DNA of 64,000 bases from Nocardia nova SH22a. Lineage in GTDB: Bacteria > Actinomycetota > Actinomycetes > Mycobacteriales > Mycobacteriaceae. Below the pieces are notes generated by a model. The model did no database searches. It had not been told where the DNA came from and was given only the letters and a program-made list of their open reading frames with translations. This document shows, one piece after another, positions 56,801 through 64,000 of this stretch. The translations under genes were made by a program, and so were the position numbers. How positions within the stretch are numbered: position 1 is the first letter of the stretch; each line of letters starts with the position of its first letter. The stretch lies in contig NZ_CP006850.1 of the NCBI RefSeq assembly GCF_000523235.1, positions 124,001 to 188,000 of the forward strand. Reading direction: 5' to 3'.

Positions 56801-57186
56801 TTGCGGTCCACGACATCGACCGAATCGGCGGTGACGCGTACGAACATGCCCTCGAGGGCGGCCCGATCGCCTTCGGGCGGTGCGGTGTTGAGCAGCATTC
56901 CGCCCTGCGGCAGCTCGGCGATGGCCGAACACGGGATCGACGCCCGCAAATCGACCGGGACCTGCGACATCAGCGGCGCCTCGACATTGCCGACGGTCCC
57001 GCTCTGCGGCCAGTTGACCTCGGCAGTGGTCTGCTGGACCGGCAGGAATGGGGTGGCGATGGCGAACAGGGCACCGAGCACGCCTGTGATCACGGCGATC
57101 AGGCGAGCGGTGCGGAAATCGCGCGACGTCACCGGCTCTTCGGTGACCGTCGGTTCGGGAAGTACAGCGGTTGCGGCGTCGGGCAC
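53815..57186 (-). CDS. emb: Arabinosyltransferase, Emb family (downstream copy)
   Basis: An 1123-residue GT-C arabinosyltransferase: N-terminal helix, a jelly-roll periplasmic domain (about 50-215), 13 or so further helices and two C-terminal carbohydrate-binding regions from about residue 730. The catalytic Asp pair is Asp290-Asp291 in NTSDDGYILTM, equivalent to Asp299 of mycobacterial EmbB; Met297 corresponds to EmbB Met306, the main ethambutol-resistance site. Also conserved: MFNPTKWTHHFG and TNGYWYVSSYGVPWFDK. It polymerises arabinan from decaprenyl-phosphoryl arabinose. The start is GTG, without a strong ribosome site. Order after aftA suggests EmbA/B-like, but I do not assign the letter. 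Confidence 0.93.
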   Translation of the reverse strand: MPDAATAVLPEPTVTEEPVTSRDFRTARLIAVITGVLGALFAIATPFLPVQQTTAEVNWPQSGTVGNVEAPLMSQVPVDLRASIPCSAIAELPQGGMLLNTAPPEGDRAALEGMFVRVTADSVDVVDRNAIVASAKRTELEGCTSITITSDINRTYAHFEGLTTQVERPSATGGTETVTVPVEGTLQGDLRPQVVGVFSDLKGAAPAGLSFHMTVDSRFSSSPTVIKLVAMLAAVLCTLIALAALGRLDTTDGRGHRRFFPAHWLKPTWADGAILGTLLVWHFVGANTSDDGYILTMVRVAPHAGYLANYFRWYGVPEAPFGWYYDVIQIFAQISTASPWVRIPALLCGMLCWMVISREVVPRLGRGVRNSKVALWTGGLVFLAFWLPYDNGLRSEPIVALGALLTWVSIERAIATRRLLPAAVAILVAAFTLAAAPTGLMCVAALLAAIRPLVRIVVQRKRDLQQRVGSGWRASGFVSSLPLLAPIAAAGFLVLTVVYSDQTFAGIQEANRVRRLTGPNLAWYEDYLRYYYLFVQTVDGSVARRFAFIVMILCLITTALVLLRRKRIPGISSGPTWRLIGVVCGTIFFMMFNPTKWTHHFGAYAGIAGALAAVTAVAVSATALRSRKNRSIFLAALLFALALSFSGTNGYWYVSSYGVPWFDKTVSIKGFQSNTLMLVLFGLALAVVAWQALREGYAKPPAGSKTARGRRIRRFAAIPLTVVAAAMVLFEVLSLAKGAVTQYPAYSLARGNIDAVDGNRCGIADDVLVESDANAGRLNPILDPARPPKDNDPLAGANPTGFDPNGVPTDLKADAVEVKPGTGNTSNQSVGANFAEGQNAGTGGGTTEGAGINGSSVALPFGLDPKTTPVMGSYQQGLQQPAHLTSSWYELPARTADSPLVVISAAGRIMSFDQTGAMQYGQDLKLEYGKRQPDGSVKFEGSYVPRDIGPAPSWRNLRIPFSEIAPDADAVRIAANRNVLIGDQWLAFTPPRVPKMVTLNNFLGSEQPVLEDWAVGLQFPCQNPFPHRYGVATMPNYRILPDRPLAVSSTDTWQAEEFGGPLGFTQMLASSTTVPTYLKDNWARDWGTLERYDRYVEDAKPAKVDTGTEDRNGFWSPGRLRVF

Positions 57187-57264
57187 GGATGGTGATGTTA
57201 TCTGCCCGAGACGAGAGTGACCGTGTTCACGCTCCCGCGATCACGCCGAGTACCGAATTACCTG

Positions 57265-60200
57265 CTATTTCGTCTTGATCGGCGCATCCTTCACCCAGCC
57301 CCAGCGATTCTGCGTCGTGACCGCGACGGTGGCCTGCTCGGCCTCGGGCACGTACGGCGTGAACCGCTCCAGCGAACCCCAGTCGCGGCTCCAGTCGTCG
57401 TTCAGATAGGCGGGCACGGTCTGGGCCGACAGCAGCAGGCCGGTCCAGCCCAGCGGACCACCACCGATATCGTCCTGCCAGGCGTTGGAGGCGTCGGAGC
57501 CGACCCGGTCGGGCAAGATGCGCCACTTCGGCACCTCGGCGACGCCGTCCTTCTGATCGAACGGCCGCTGGCAGGGGAAGGCCAGGCCGACATGCCAGTC
57601 CTCGAGTACCGGATCGGTATGCCCGACGACCGAATCCAGGGTCGCCAGCTTCGGCAGCCGCGGCGGGGTCACCGCGAGCCACTGCCGGGGTGTCAGATCG
57701 TTGGCCACGGCCACGATGCGCACCGCGTTGGTGCCGTCCGGGACGCGGTCCAGCGGAACTCGCATGTTCCGCCACGACGGCGCACCGCCGATGTCCAGGG
57801 GGGTGAACGAGCCGAGCGGGCGCACGGTGCCGTCGGCCGCCCGGTTCGCGAATTCGACCGTCAGATCCTGGCCGTAGGTGAGGACGCCGTCGGCATTCAC
57901 CGATTTGATCCGCCCGGCCGCCGTGACCACGAGCAGTTTGTGGTCCGGATCGCGGCGCGCCTCGGCCACGTCCATCCGGTACCAGCCGGAGGTGAGATGC
58001 GCTTGCTGTTTGGTTCCGGTGGTGTAGCTGCCCAGCACGGGGGTCCGCGCCGGATCCAGGCCGAACGGCAGTTTGACCGTACTGCCGTTGATGCCCGGCT
58101 GCTCCGTGGTTCCGCCGCCGGTGCCCGCGGTGGTGGTGTTGGTGGTCTTGTTCGCGGAGTCCTTGTCGATCGAGTTCGCACCGCCGGTGGTGGTCTCCTC
58201 GGCATCGGCGGTGAGATCCTTGGCCACACCGTCGGGGGTGAAGCCGGTGGAATCGGCGCCGAGGGCATCGGCCGCGGATCCCGAATAGGGTTGCAGCAGT
58301 GAATCGGCGGTGTCGGTCTCGGTCAGCACCGCGTCGGCCAGCGAACACGGATGTCCGCCCAGCGCACGGAAATTCGATTTCGCGATGGAATACGACGGGT
58401 ACTGCGTGACGGCGCCCTTGGCCAGCGAGGCCACCTCGAACAGCACCAGGACCGCGGCCGCGATGGTCAGCGGCTGGATCGCCCAGGTGTCGAAACGCCT
58501 GCGCTCCCGCGGCTTCCGATACGGCTCGCGGTAGTACTGATAGGCCGCGAGCAGAATGCACAGCACCGCCAGCCCGAGGAACAGCGTCGACAGTCCCTTA
58601 CCCGCCACCAGCGGCGCCTTGTCGAACCAGGGCACACCGTAGCTGGAGACGTACCACCAGCCGTTGGATCCGGTGAAGGTGATGGCCAGCAGGAAGAACA
58701 CCGCGGCCGCGAACAGTGAACGGTTGTAGCGGGCGCGGATCCCGTTGACCCCCACCGCGACCGCCGTCAGCGCCGCCAGCGATCCGGCCAGCCCGGCGTA
58801 GACGCCGAAGTGGTGGGTCCACTTGGTGGGGGTGAACATCATCAGGATCAGCGACATGAAGACGATGCCGAGAATGCGTGCCGACGGCCCCTTGGCGGTG
58901 CCGGGGATGCGGCCGCTCTTGCGCAGCATGACCAGCACACACACCAGCAGGCACAACAGCATTCCGAGAATGCCGAACCGGCGCGACAGCGAACCGTCCG
59001 GCGCGAGCATCAGCAGTGAATCCCAGCGGGTGCGCTCGTCGAACCAGGCGACATTCGGCCCGATGATCTTGCGCACCCGGGTGGCCTCCATGACCGAGGC
59101 CAGCGTCTGATCCGCGAAGACCACCACCAGGACCAGCGTGCCCGCGGCGACGCCGGGAGCCAGCAGCGATCCGTAGCGCAGGATCGCGCGACCGGCGGAA
59201 CCGCCGCCGCGGGCCCGGGAGATGATGTGCTGCAACACCGGTCGCGACCCGGCGATCAGGGCGGCGATACAGATCAGGCCGGTGGGTCCGGCGGCCAGTG
59301 AGAACGCGGCGATGAGCACCGCGATCGCGGCGGGCAGCAGGCGTTTGGTGGCGATCGAGCGTTCGATCGAGCACCAGGTCAGCAGGGCGCCCAGGGCGAT
59401 CAGCGGTTCGGGCCGCAGACCGTTGTCGTAGGGCAGCCACGCGGCCAGGAAGACCAGACCCGCCGTCCAGCGCGCCACCCGGTCGCGCCGCACCAGGGAA
59501 CCCAAGCGCGGCAGCACCTCCCGGCTGATCACCAGCCAGCACGCGATCCCGGCCAGCAGGGCGGGCAGCCGCATCCACCAGCTGGCGTCGCTGACCCTGG
59601 TCATCCAGGACAGGACCTCGTACGGCCAGCCGAAGGGCGCCTCGGCCACTCCGAACCAGCGGTAGTAGTTGGCCATGTAGCCCGAATGTTTGGACGCCCG
59701 GGCCATATTCAGGATGTAGCCGTCGTCGGAGGTGTTGGCGCCGATGAAATGCCAGATCACCAGCGTGCCGAGCACCACCGCATCGGCGACGGTGAACCGC
59801 CACCAGTGCGCGGGCAGGAAGCGGCGCGCACGCCTGCCGTCACCGGTGTCGATCAGGTGCAGGCAGATCAGCGACAAGATGGTGAAGACGACCGCGCCGA
59901 TGATCGCCGCCAGCTTCAGCGCGCTCGGACTCGAGGAGAAGCGGGAATCGATGGCGGCGTGGACACGTGCGTCACCGAGCTGTGCGCGCTCGAGGTCGGT
60001 GAACACGCCGACGATCTGGGGCCGCACATCCCCGCCCACGGTATTGGTGAACGGCGTGCCGTCCTTGCGGGTGACCTGGGTGAATTCGGCCGTGGTGGCC
60101 TGTGCGGTCGAGGCGATCGCGAGTTGCGCGCATCCGCCGACCTCGGTCAGCGGCGCCGACAGCAGCGGGATGTCACGCAGCAGCACCGACAGTGTGCGCC

Positions 60201-60516
60201 CGCCGGGTTCGTCGGTGACCTTGGCGATCAGTCCCTTCGCCGAGGCGTCGGGCGCGTCCGCGGGCACCGTCGACAGGACCGTGCCGGCGGGCAGATCCCG
60301 GAACGCGGCACACGGCACCGACGCGTCCAGCTGCAGCGGCACATACGACACCAGCGGTGCGGTGACCGGAACCGATTGCGGCTGTGGCCAATCCAGCGAC
60401 GTCCGGTCCTCTCGCACCGGCAGCAGCGGCGTGAGGACCGCGAGGACGACGGCGATCAGTCCCGACAGCAGGGCTGCCAGGCGGATGCGGGGAAACGCTG
60501 GAGAGTCTGCGCGCAC
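57265..60516 (-). CDS. emb: Arabinosyltransferase, Emb family (upstream copy)
   Basis: A 1083-residue paralogue: same architecture (short N-terminus, helix, periplasmic domain 40-200, transmembrane core, C-terminal beta domains). Asp264-Asp265 in NTSDDGYILNM is the catalytic pair; Met271 matches EmbB Met306. FTPTKWTHHFGVYAGLAGSLAALTAVAV and NGWWYVSSYGVPWFDK are conserved. Start GTG 60516. A 78-base gap separates it from the second copy. Both act on the outer face of the membrane in arabinan synthesis, and both should be ethambutol targets. First of the two emb genes after aftA, therefore the positional match of embC. Confidence 0.93.
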   Translation of the reverse strand: MRADSPAFPRIRLAALLSGLIAVVLAVLTPLLPVREDRTSLDWPQPQSVPVTAPLVSYVPLQLDASVPCAAFRDLPAGTVLSTVPADAPDASAKGLIAKVTDEPGGRTLSVLLRDIPLLSAPLTEVGGCAQLAIASTAQATTAEFTQVTRKDGTPFTNTVGGDVRPQIVGVFTDLERAQLGDARVHAAIDSRFSSSPSALKLAAIIGAVVFTILSLICLHLIDTGDGRRARRFLPAHWWRFTVADAVVLGTLVIWHFIGANTSDDGYILNMARASKHSGYMANYYRWFGVAEAPFGWPYEVLSWMTRVSDASWWMRLPALLAGIACWLVISREVLPRLGSLVRRDRVARWTAGLVFLAAWLPYDNGLRPEPLIALGALLTWCSIERSIATKRLLPAAIAVLIAAFSLAAGPTGLICIAALIAGSRPVLQHIISRARGGGSAGRAILRYGSLLAPGVAAGTLVLVVVFADQTLASVMEATRVRKIIGPNVAWFDERTRWDSLLMLAPDGSLSRRFGILGMLLCLLVCVLVMLRKSGRIPGTAKGPSARILGIVFMSLILMMFTPTKWTHHFGVYAGLAGSLAALTAVAVGVNGIRARYNRSLFAAAVFFLLAITFTGSNGWWYVSSYGVPWFDKAPLVAGKGLSTLFLGLAVLCILLAAYQYYREPYRKPRERRRFDTWAIQPLTIAAAVLVLFEVASLAKGAVTQYPSYSIAKSNFRALGGHPCSLADAVLTETDTADSLLQPYSGSAADALGADSTGFTPDGVAKDLTADAEETTTGGANSIDKDSANKTTNTTTAGTGGGTTEQPGINGSTVKLPFGLDPARTPVLGSYTTGTKQQAHLTSGWYRMDVAEARRDPDHKLLVVTAAGRIKSVNADGVLTYGQDLTVEFANRAADGTVRPLGSFTPLDIGGAPSWRNMRVPLDRVPDGTNAVRIVAVANDLTPRQWLAVTPPRLPKLATLDSVVGHTDPVLEDWHVGLAFPCQRPFDQKDGVAEVPKWRILPDRVGSDASNAWQDDIGGGPLGWTGLLLSAQTVPAYLNDDWSRDWGSLERFTPYVPEAEQATVAVTTQNRWGWVKDAPIKTK

Positions 60517-60603
60517 CCAGCGATGCTAAGCCACCGCACCCTCCCGACCCGCTGGCACACTGCGGAATCGGGTGCGGATACCCGATATTCGCCGGTGACC
60601 GGT

Positions 60604-62526
60604 TCAGCGGAGGGTGCGCACGTCCCAGACGACCACGCCGTCGACGACCTTGCCGGGGAATCCGAGCAGTTGATCGAGGGTGGCCCGCACCGCGCCGCCG
60701 TGCTCGGTCGGCGGGAGCACCACCACATCGGCGCGCCAGTAGGCGAGATCGGCCACCGCCTGCGCCCGGGCGCGATCGTCGATCGCCGGAATCCGGTCGG
60801 TGCTCTGCGCCTTCATCAGCAGGGCGGCGGTCGCTCGATCGTCCGGGCCGTAGCGGCCCTTCTTGTCGGCAGTGGGGCCGACGAAGTAGCCGCCCGCGAG
60901 CGGGAAGCGGAAATCGGCGTCGACCTGCCATTTGAGCGGTCCGGCATTGAGCCGGGTCGGGGGCGGTGCGATCACCACCGAACCGTCGTCGACATACCGA
61001 TCGACCGTGCCGTCGGTGAAGAACCGCGGGGTGGGGTCGCGATGGGTCACCGGCAGGACGGTCGGCACCAGCGGGACCAGGGCCAGCGCCAGCGCGACGA
61101 ACCAGATCACCGGGCGGACGTCGGCCGTGGACGCGCGCGCGTAGTTCAGCATCCGCTGGGTGGCCAGCGCCAGGACGACCGCGATGGCGGGCACCGCGGC
61201 GAGGGTGAACCTGGTCTCCAGCACGGTGTTCAGCAGCGGCACCTGATCGAGCCAGTGCCACGGCAGCGTGATGCCGGTATCGGTCCGTTCGATGCGCAGC
61301 GAGACACCCAGCGACAGGACGGTGAACACGACGATCACCGCGGCCGTCGCGCGCACCACCCGATGTTCCGGTTCGCGCCGCCGCCACAACCACAACGAGG
61401 TCACCACGATCAGCACCAGCAGCGGCCAGCCGAAGAAGGCGTTCTCCTCGGTCGGGTTGATCGCGATGTTGCGGCCCGGTGAGAACATGCCGCCGAGGGA
61501 TTGGGACGGGAACTGGGTGAGGGCGGCGAGATCGTTGCCCATCGGGCCGTGATCGATCGACCGGTAGCTCTGCGGTCCGAAGAACTGCCACCACAGCGGG
61601 ATCGTGGTCAGCGCCACGGTGATCACCGCGCCGAGGGCGAGCGTCGGGGTCAGCGCCCGTGCGACCCGCAGTCCGGTCCGCGGCGCGTGCAGATAGTAGA
61701 CGAGGGCGAAGACGCCGAACCCCAGCGCGAAGATCAGCAACGGTTCCTCACCGAGCGCGATCTGCAGGGCGACCAGCACGCCCAGCACGATCGCCTCCCG
61801 AATCCGCGGCAGCGTGGATCGGAAGCGGTCGTCGCGATCCGCCTCGACCGCCCGGCGGGCCATCCGGATGATCAGCAGCGCGAGCATCGGCAGCAGCGCC
61901 AGCACGACGAAATTGGGATGCGCGCTGGCATGGGAGATCATCGCCGGGGCGAAACCGCAGAACAGGCCGCCGAGCGCGGCGGCGAACCGCGAGGTCACCA
62001 GCTCCCGGGAGAACAGCCGGTACCAGGCGTATCCGGTTCCGGCCAGGCCGAGGGTGAGGACCAGCACGAAGGTGACCGTGGGTCCGAACAGCAGCGTGAC
62101 CGGTGTCAGCGGAACGCTCACGCCGAACATGGCCGTATTGGCCATCATGTTCACGCCGTCGGGGAAGTTCTGCAGATCGGTGCCCAGCGGATTGTGCAGG
62201 TGCAGCACCGAGTGCGCGGTCTCGGCGAAGAACCACTCCCACATGGACTGGTCCTGGCCGCTGTCGATCAGATAGCCGTGCGCGGTGTCGCGCCATTGGC
62301 CGGACATGACGATGACGGCGCCGAGGAGATACAGCAGCGCGACCGCGAGGTCCCCGCGTCCGGCCCTGATCCGGTCGCCCGCGGCTGCGATGCGCGGTCG
62401 CAGCGCCGTGCGACCGCCGGATGCGATATCAGCCGGCGCCACCGCGGCGGCCGTTTCCACGGCGACGGCACCGGACGAGCCGGGGACCCCGGGCTCGTGC
62501 GGATCGGTTTCCCCACCCAGTACCAC
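60604..62526 (-). CDS. GT-C-like multi-pass membrane protein in the emb locus
   Basis: A 640-residue membrane protein with about 10-12 hydrophobic helices and a periplasmic C-terminal domain, the layout of GT-C glycosyltransferases. The first loop (SGQDQSMWEWFFAETAHSVLHLHNPLGTDLQNFPDGVNM) carries the acidic residues and NPLG/FPDGV pattern typical of bacterial polyprenyl-phosphate-sugar enzymes, close to YfhO-like proteins. I do not recognise a named family. Start: the frame opens at 62589, but GTG 62526 has a GAGGAG site 8 bases upstream (62535-62540), so it is preferred. It lies between aftA and emb, where mycobacteria have no gene, and probably helps decorate the arabinan or another glycan. 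Confidence 0.8.
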   Translation of the reverse strand: MVLGGETDPHEPGVPGSSGAVAVETAAAVAPADIASGGRTALRPRIAAAGDRIRAGRGDLAVALLYLLGAVIVMSGQWRDTAHGYLIDSGQDQSMWEWFFAETAHSVLHLHNPLGTDLQNFPDGVNMMANTAMFGVSVPLTPVTLLFGPTVTFVLVLTLGLAGTGYAWYRLFSRELVTSRFAAALGGLFCGFAPAMISHASAHPNFVVLALLPMLALLIIRMARRAVEADRDDRFRSTLPRIREAIVLGVLVALQIALGEEPLLIFALGFGVFALVYYLHAPRTGLRVARALTPTLALGAVITVALTTIPLWWQFFGPQSYRSIDHGPMGNDLAALTQFPSQSLGGMFSPGRNIAINPTEENAFFGWPLLVLIVVTSLWLWRRREPEHRVVRATAAVIVVFTVLSLGVSLRIERTDTGITLPWHWLDQVPLLNTVLETRFTLAAVPAIAVVLALATQRMLNYARASTADVRPVIWFVALALALVPLVPTVLPVTHRDPTPRFFTDGTVDRYVDDGSVVIAPPPTRLNAGPLKWQVDADFRFPLAGGYFVGPTADKKGRYGPDDRATAALLMKAQSTDRIPAIDDRARAQAVADLAYWRADVVVLPPTEHGGAVRATLDQLLGFPGKVVDGVVVWDVRTLR

Positions 62527-62604
62527 TGATAAAACTCCTCGAGCCGACGACCAGCCACCCACCGTACTCATCGTCGTTGTGGAGCGCACCCGCTCGTACT
62601 GTGG

Positions 62605-62644
62605 TTATCCACAGGAATTACGGAATTCCACAAACTTATCCACA
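62605..62644 (+). promoter_or_regulatory. Pair of DnaA-box-like sites between aftA and the GT-C gene
   Basis: Two perfect TTATCCACA 9-mers at 62605-62613 and 62636-62644, same orientation, starts 31 bases apart, followed by GG in both cases. A GGAATT-4-AATTCC dyad lies between them. The interval is outside coding sequence. Binding by DnaA is inferred only. Confidence 0.6.
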
Positions 62645-62660
62645 GGCGATCATGATCGGC

Positions 62661-64000
62661 TCAATGCCGCACGACCAGCGTGAACGGGCCGATCTGGGTG
62701 ATCTGGAAGTGCGGGTCGTCGAACAGCGTGCCTGGGAACTCGACCGAGTAGCGCCGCACATTGGGATCATTGGGATAAACGTCCGCGGACAGCCGCAGCG
62801 TGTAGTTCTCCCCGCTGCGGCGGAAGAGGAAGGCGTCGGGTGCGCGCCAGGGGGAGTGGTTGAGCGCGTCGATCAGCTCGGCCGGGGTCTTCAGTTCACT
62901 CCACCGCTTGATCTCGGCGGCACGGTCCGGGAAATCCGCGAGCGGATTGGCGTAGTGCGAGGTCAGCGCCTGGAATCCGAAGTACGGGTAGTAGGACAGG
63001 AAGCTCGTGTCGGCGGTCAGCACCACCGTCTGGTCCCGGGGTCGCCCGGTCTGCTCGGTGAGAGCACGGTCGATTTCCGCGTAGTGCGACACCGCCGAGG
63101 GGCTGCGCTTGTCGGCCCGCTGCCCGTTGCCGTCGGTATCGGTGTAGGCGGTCGTGATCTCGTTGTTCAGAGTGCTCGGAATGCTCTGCGCGAAGGCCAG
63201 CGCGCCCAGCACCGCGACCGCCGCGGCCGCCGCCCGGAACCGGCGCGGTTCGCCGACGGCCTGGTAGATCGCCCGCGCGCCCTCCACGAAACCGAAGGCG
63301 CCGGCGGCGGCGAGCAGCACCTGCAGGATCGGTTCCAGCCGGAAGGCGAGACCGGTCGTGCCCGCGGCGGTCACCAGCATGGAACCCAGCGACCACAGAT
63401 AGATGGCGACCACCGAGATGCCCAGCGCCTGCGCCCGCCGGGAACTCGCCACCCGCACCACCAGCCAGACGGTGCCGAGCAGGCACAGCGCACCCAGCAG
63501 CGGTTCGGAGAAATCGAACATCGGGAACGGGAGATGCGACCCGGCCTCGGGCAGATAGTGCAGGGCGGTGTTGGAACTCGGGAGATTGCCGGTCAGGACC
63601 TTCCACGCATACGGTCCCCAGACGATCAGGGTCATCAGTCCGGCGATGACGGCCATCACGATCAGCCGCAGCAGAATCGGCCACAGCAACCGGAATATCC
63701 CCAGTTTCGGCGCCCGCGGCTGATGTACCGCGAACTCGCGCTGCTGCCACCACAGCGTCACCCAGGCGACGAGCCCCATCAAGCCGACGGTGAATGCCGC
63801 GACCGCGAAGAAGAGGGTGTAGAACATTCCACTCAGGCCGACGAACGCACCCGCTCCGATGGTGGCGCCCCAGCCCGCCGCCGTGCGGGCGACGGACACC
63901 GCGGGTTCGGCTCCCGATTCGCTCGGCGTATCCCCGGACGCGTCGGAGCGGCCCGGCAGGCGGCTTGCCGCGCCGAACTCCATCGGCCGGTACAGTGCCC
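62661..64000 (-). CDS. aftA: Arabinofuranosyltransferase AftA, C-terminal part (cut by window edge)
   Basis: At least 446 residues of a multi-pass membrane protein; the frame continues open into the right edge, so the N-terminus and start lie outside. Helices run to about two thirds, then a periplasmic C-terminal domain (TVVLTADTSFLSYYPYFGFQALTSHYANP, and the ending FQITQIGPFTLVVRH) fits the AftA C-terminal family. AftA adds the first arabinose residue to galactan. Position upstream of emb genes on the same strand matches the mycobacterial order aftA-emb. An internal ATG at 63983 is not the start. Confidence 0.87.
   Translation of the reverse strand, partial: ALYRPMEFGAASRLPGRSDASGDTPSESGAEPAVSVARTAAGWGATIGAGAFVGLSGMFYTLFFAVAAFTVGLMGLVAWVTLWWQQREFAVHQPRAPKLGIFRLLWPILLRLIVMAVIAGLMTLIVWGPYAWKVLTGNLPSSNTALHYLPEAGSHLPFPMFDFSEPLLGALCLLGTVWLVVRVASSRRAQALGISVVAIYLWSLGSMLVTAAGTTGLAFRLEPILQVLLAAAGAFGFVEGARAIYQAVGEPRRFRAAAAAVAVLGALAFAQSIPSTLNNEITTAYTDTDGNGQRADKRSPSAVSHYAEIDRALTEQTGRPRDQTVVLTADTSFLSYYPYFGFQALTSHYANPLADFPDRAAEIKRWSELKTPAELIDALNHSPWRAPDAFLFRRSGENYTLRLSADVYPNDPNVRRYSVEFPGTLFDDPHFQITQIGPFTLVVRH

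Overview
The window comes from a high-GC, mycolic-acid-producing actinobacterium, most likely a Nocardia or a close relative. The reason is a complete arabinogalactan and mycolate locus (glf, glfT2, a PAP2 phosphatase, ubiA, aftB, mycolyltransferases, a Culp6-like cutinase, fadD32, pks13, accD4, emb genes, aftA). It has the gene order familiar from Mycobacterium, but with extra genes: four tandem mycolyltransferases, an F420-type oxidoreductase, a DUF732 lipoprotein and an additional GT-C-like membrane protein. No identity values were computed; assignments rest on motifs, length and synteny that I recognise by eye.

Left part (1-18.6 kb) is accessory or metabolic. It holds an amidase, a haloalkane-dehalogenase-like hydrolase, and an XRE/DUF397 regulatory pair with two divergent small genes. 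Next come an MFS-ArsR pair and a DHA2 efflux pump divergent from a TetR regulator with a clear double operator. Then follows an oligopeptide ABC operon oppB-oppC-oppD with two tandem oppA lipoproteins and a coupled membrane protein, and a HAD phosphatase.

Middle part (18.9-28 kb) begins with a peptidoglycan amidase (LGFP repeats) divergent from a SpoIID-type glycan-cleaving protein. A MarR regulator divergent from an EamA transporter plus NAD(P)-binding protein follows, then two small Tyr/Pro-rich membrane proteins and an unrecognised exported protein.

Right part (28-64 kb) is the cell-envelope factory. Glf and GlfT2 build galactan. The PAP2 phosphatase and UbiA make the arabinose donor precursor. 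AftA (cut by the window edge), two Emb proteins and AftB build arabinan. FadD32, Pks13 and AccD4 condense mycolic acids and the Ag85-type enzymes attach them to the wall. The emb/aftA block is on the minus strand, convergent with fadD32-pks13-accD4, and the two are separated by perfect hairpin terminators flanking a DUF5988 gene.

Notable non-coding signals are a 74-bp nested palindrome at 5.3 kb, two pairs of DnaA-box-like 9-mers inside the cell-wall locus, a double TetR operator, MarR palindromes, and a dyad in front of each of the first three mycolyltransferase genes. No tRNA, rRNA, CRISPR array, insertion sequence or phage gene was recognised.
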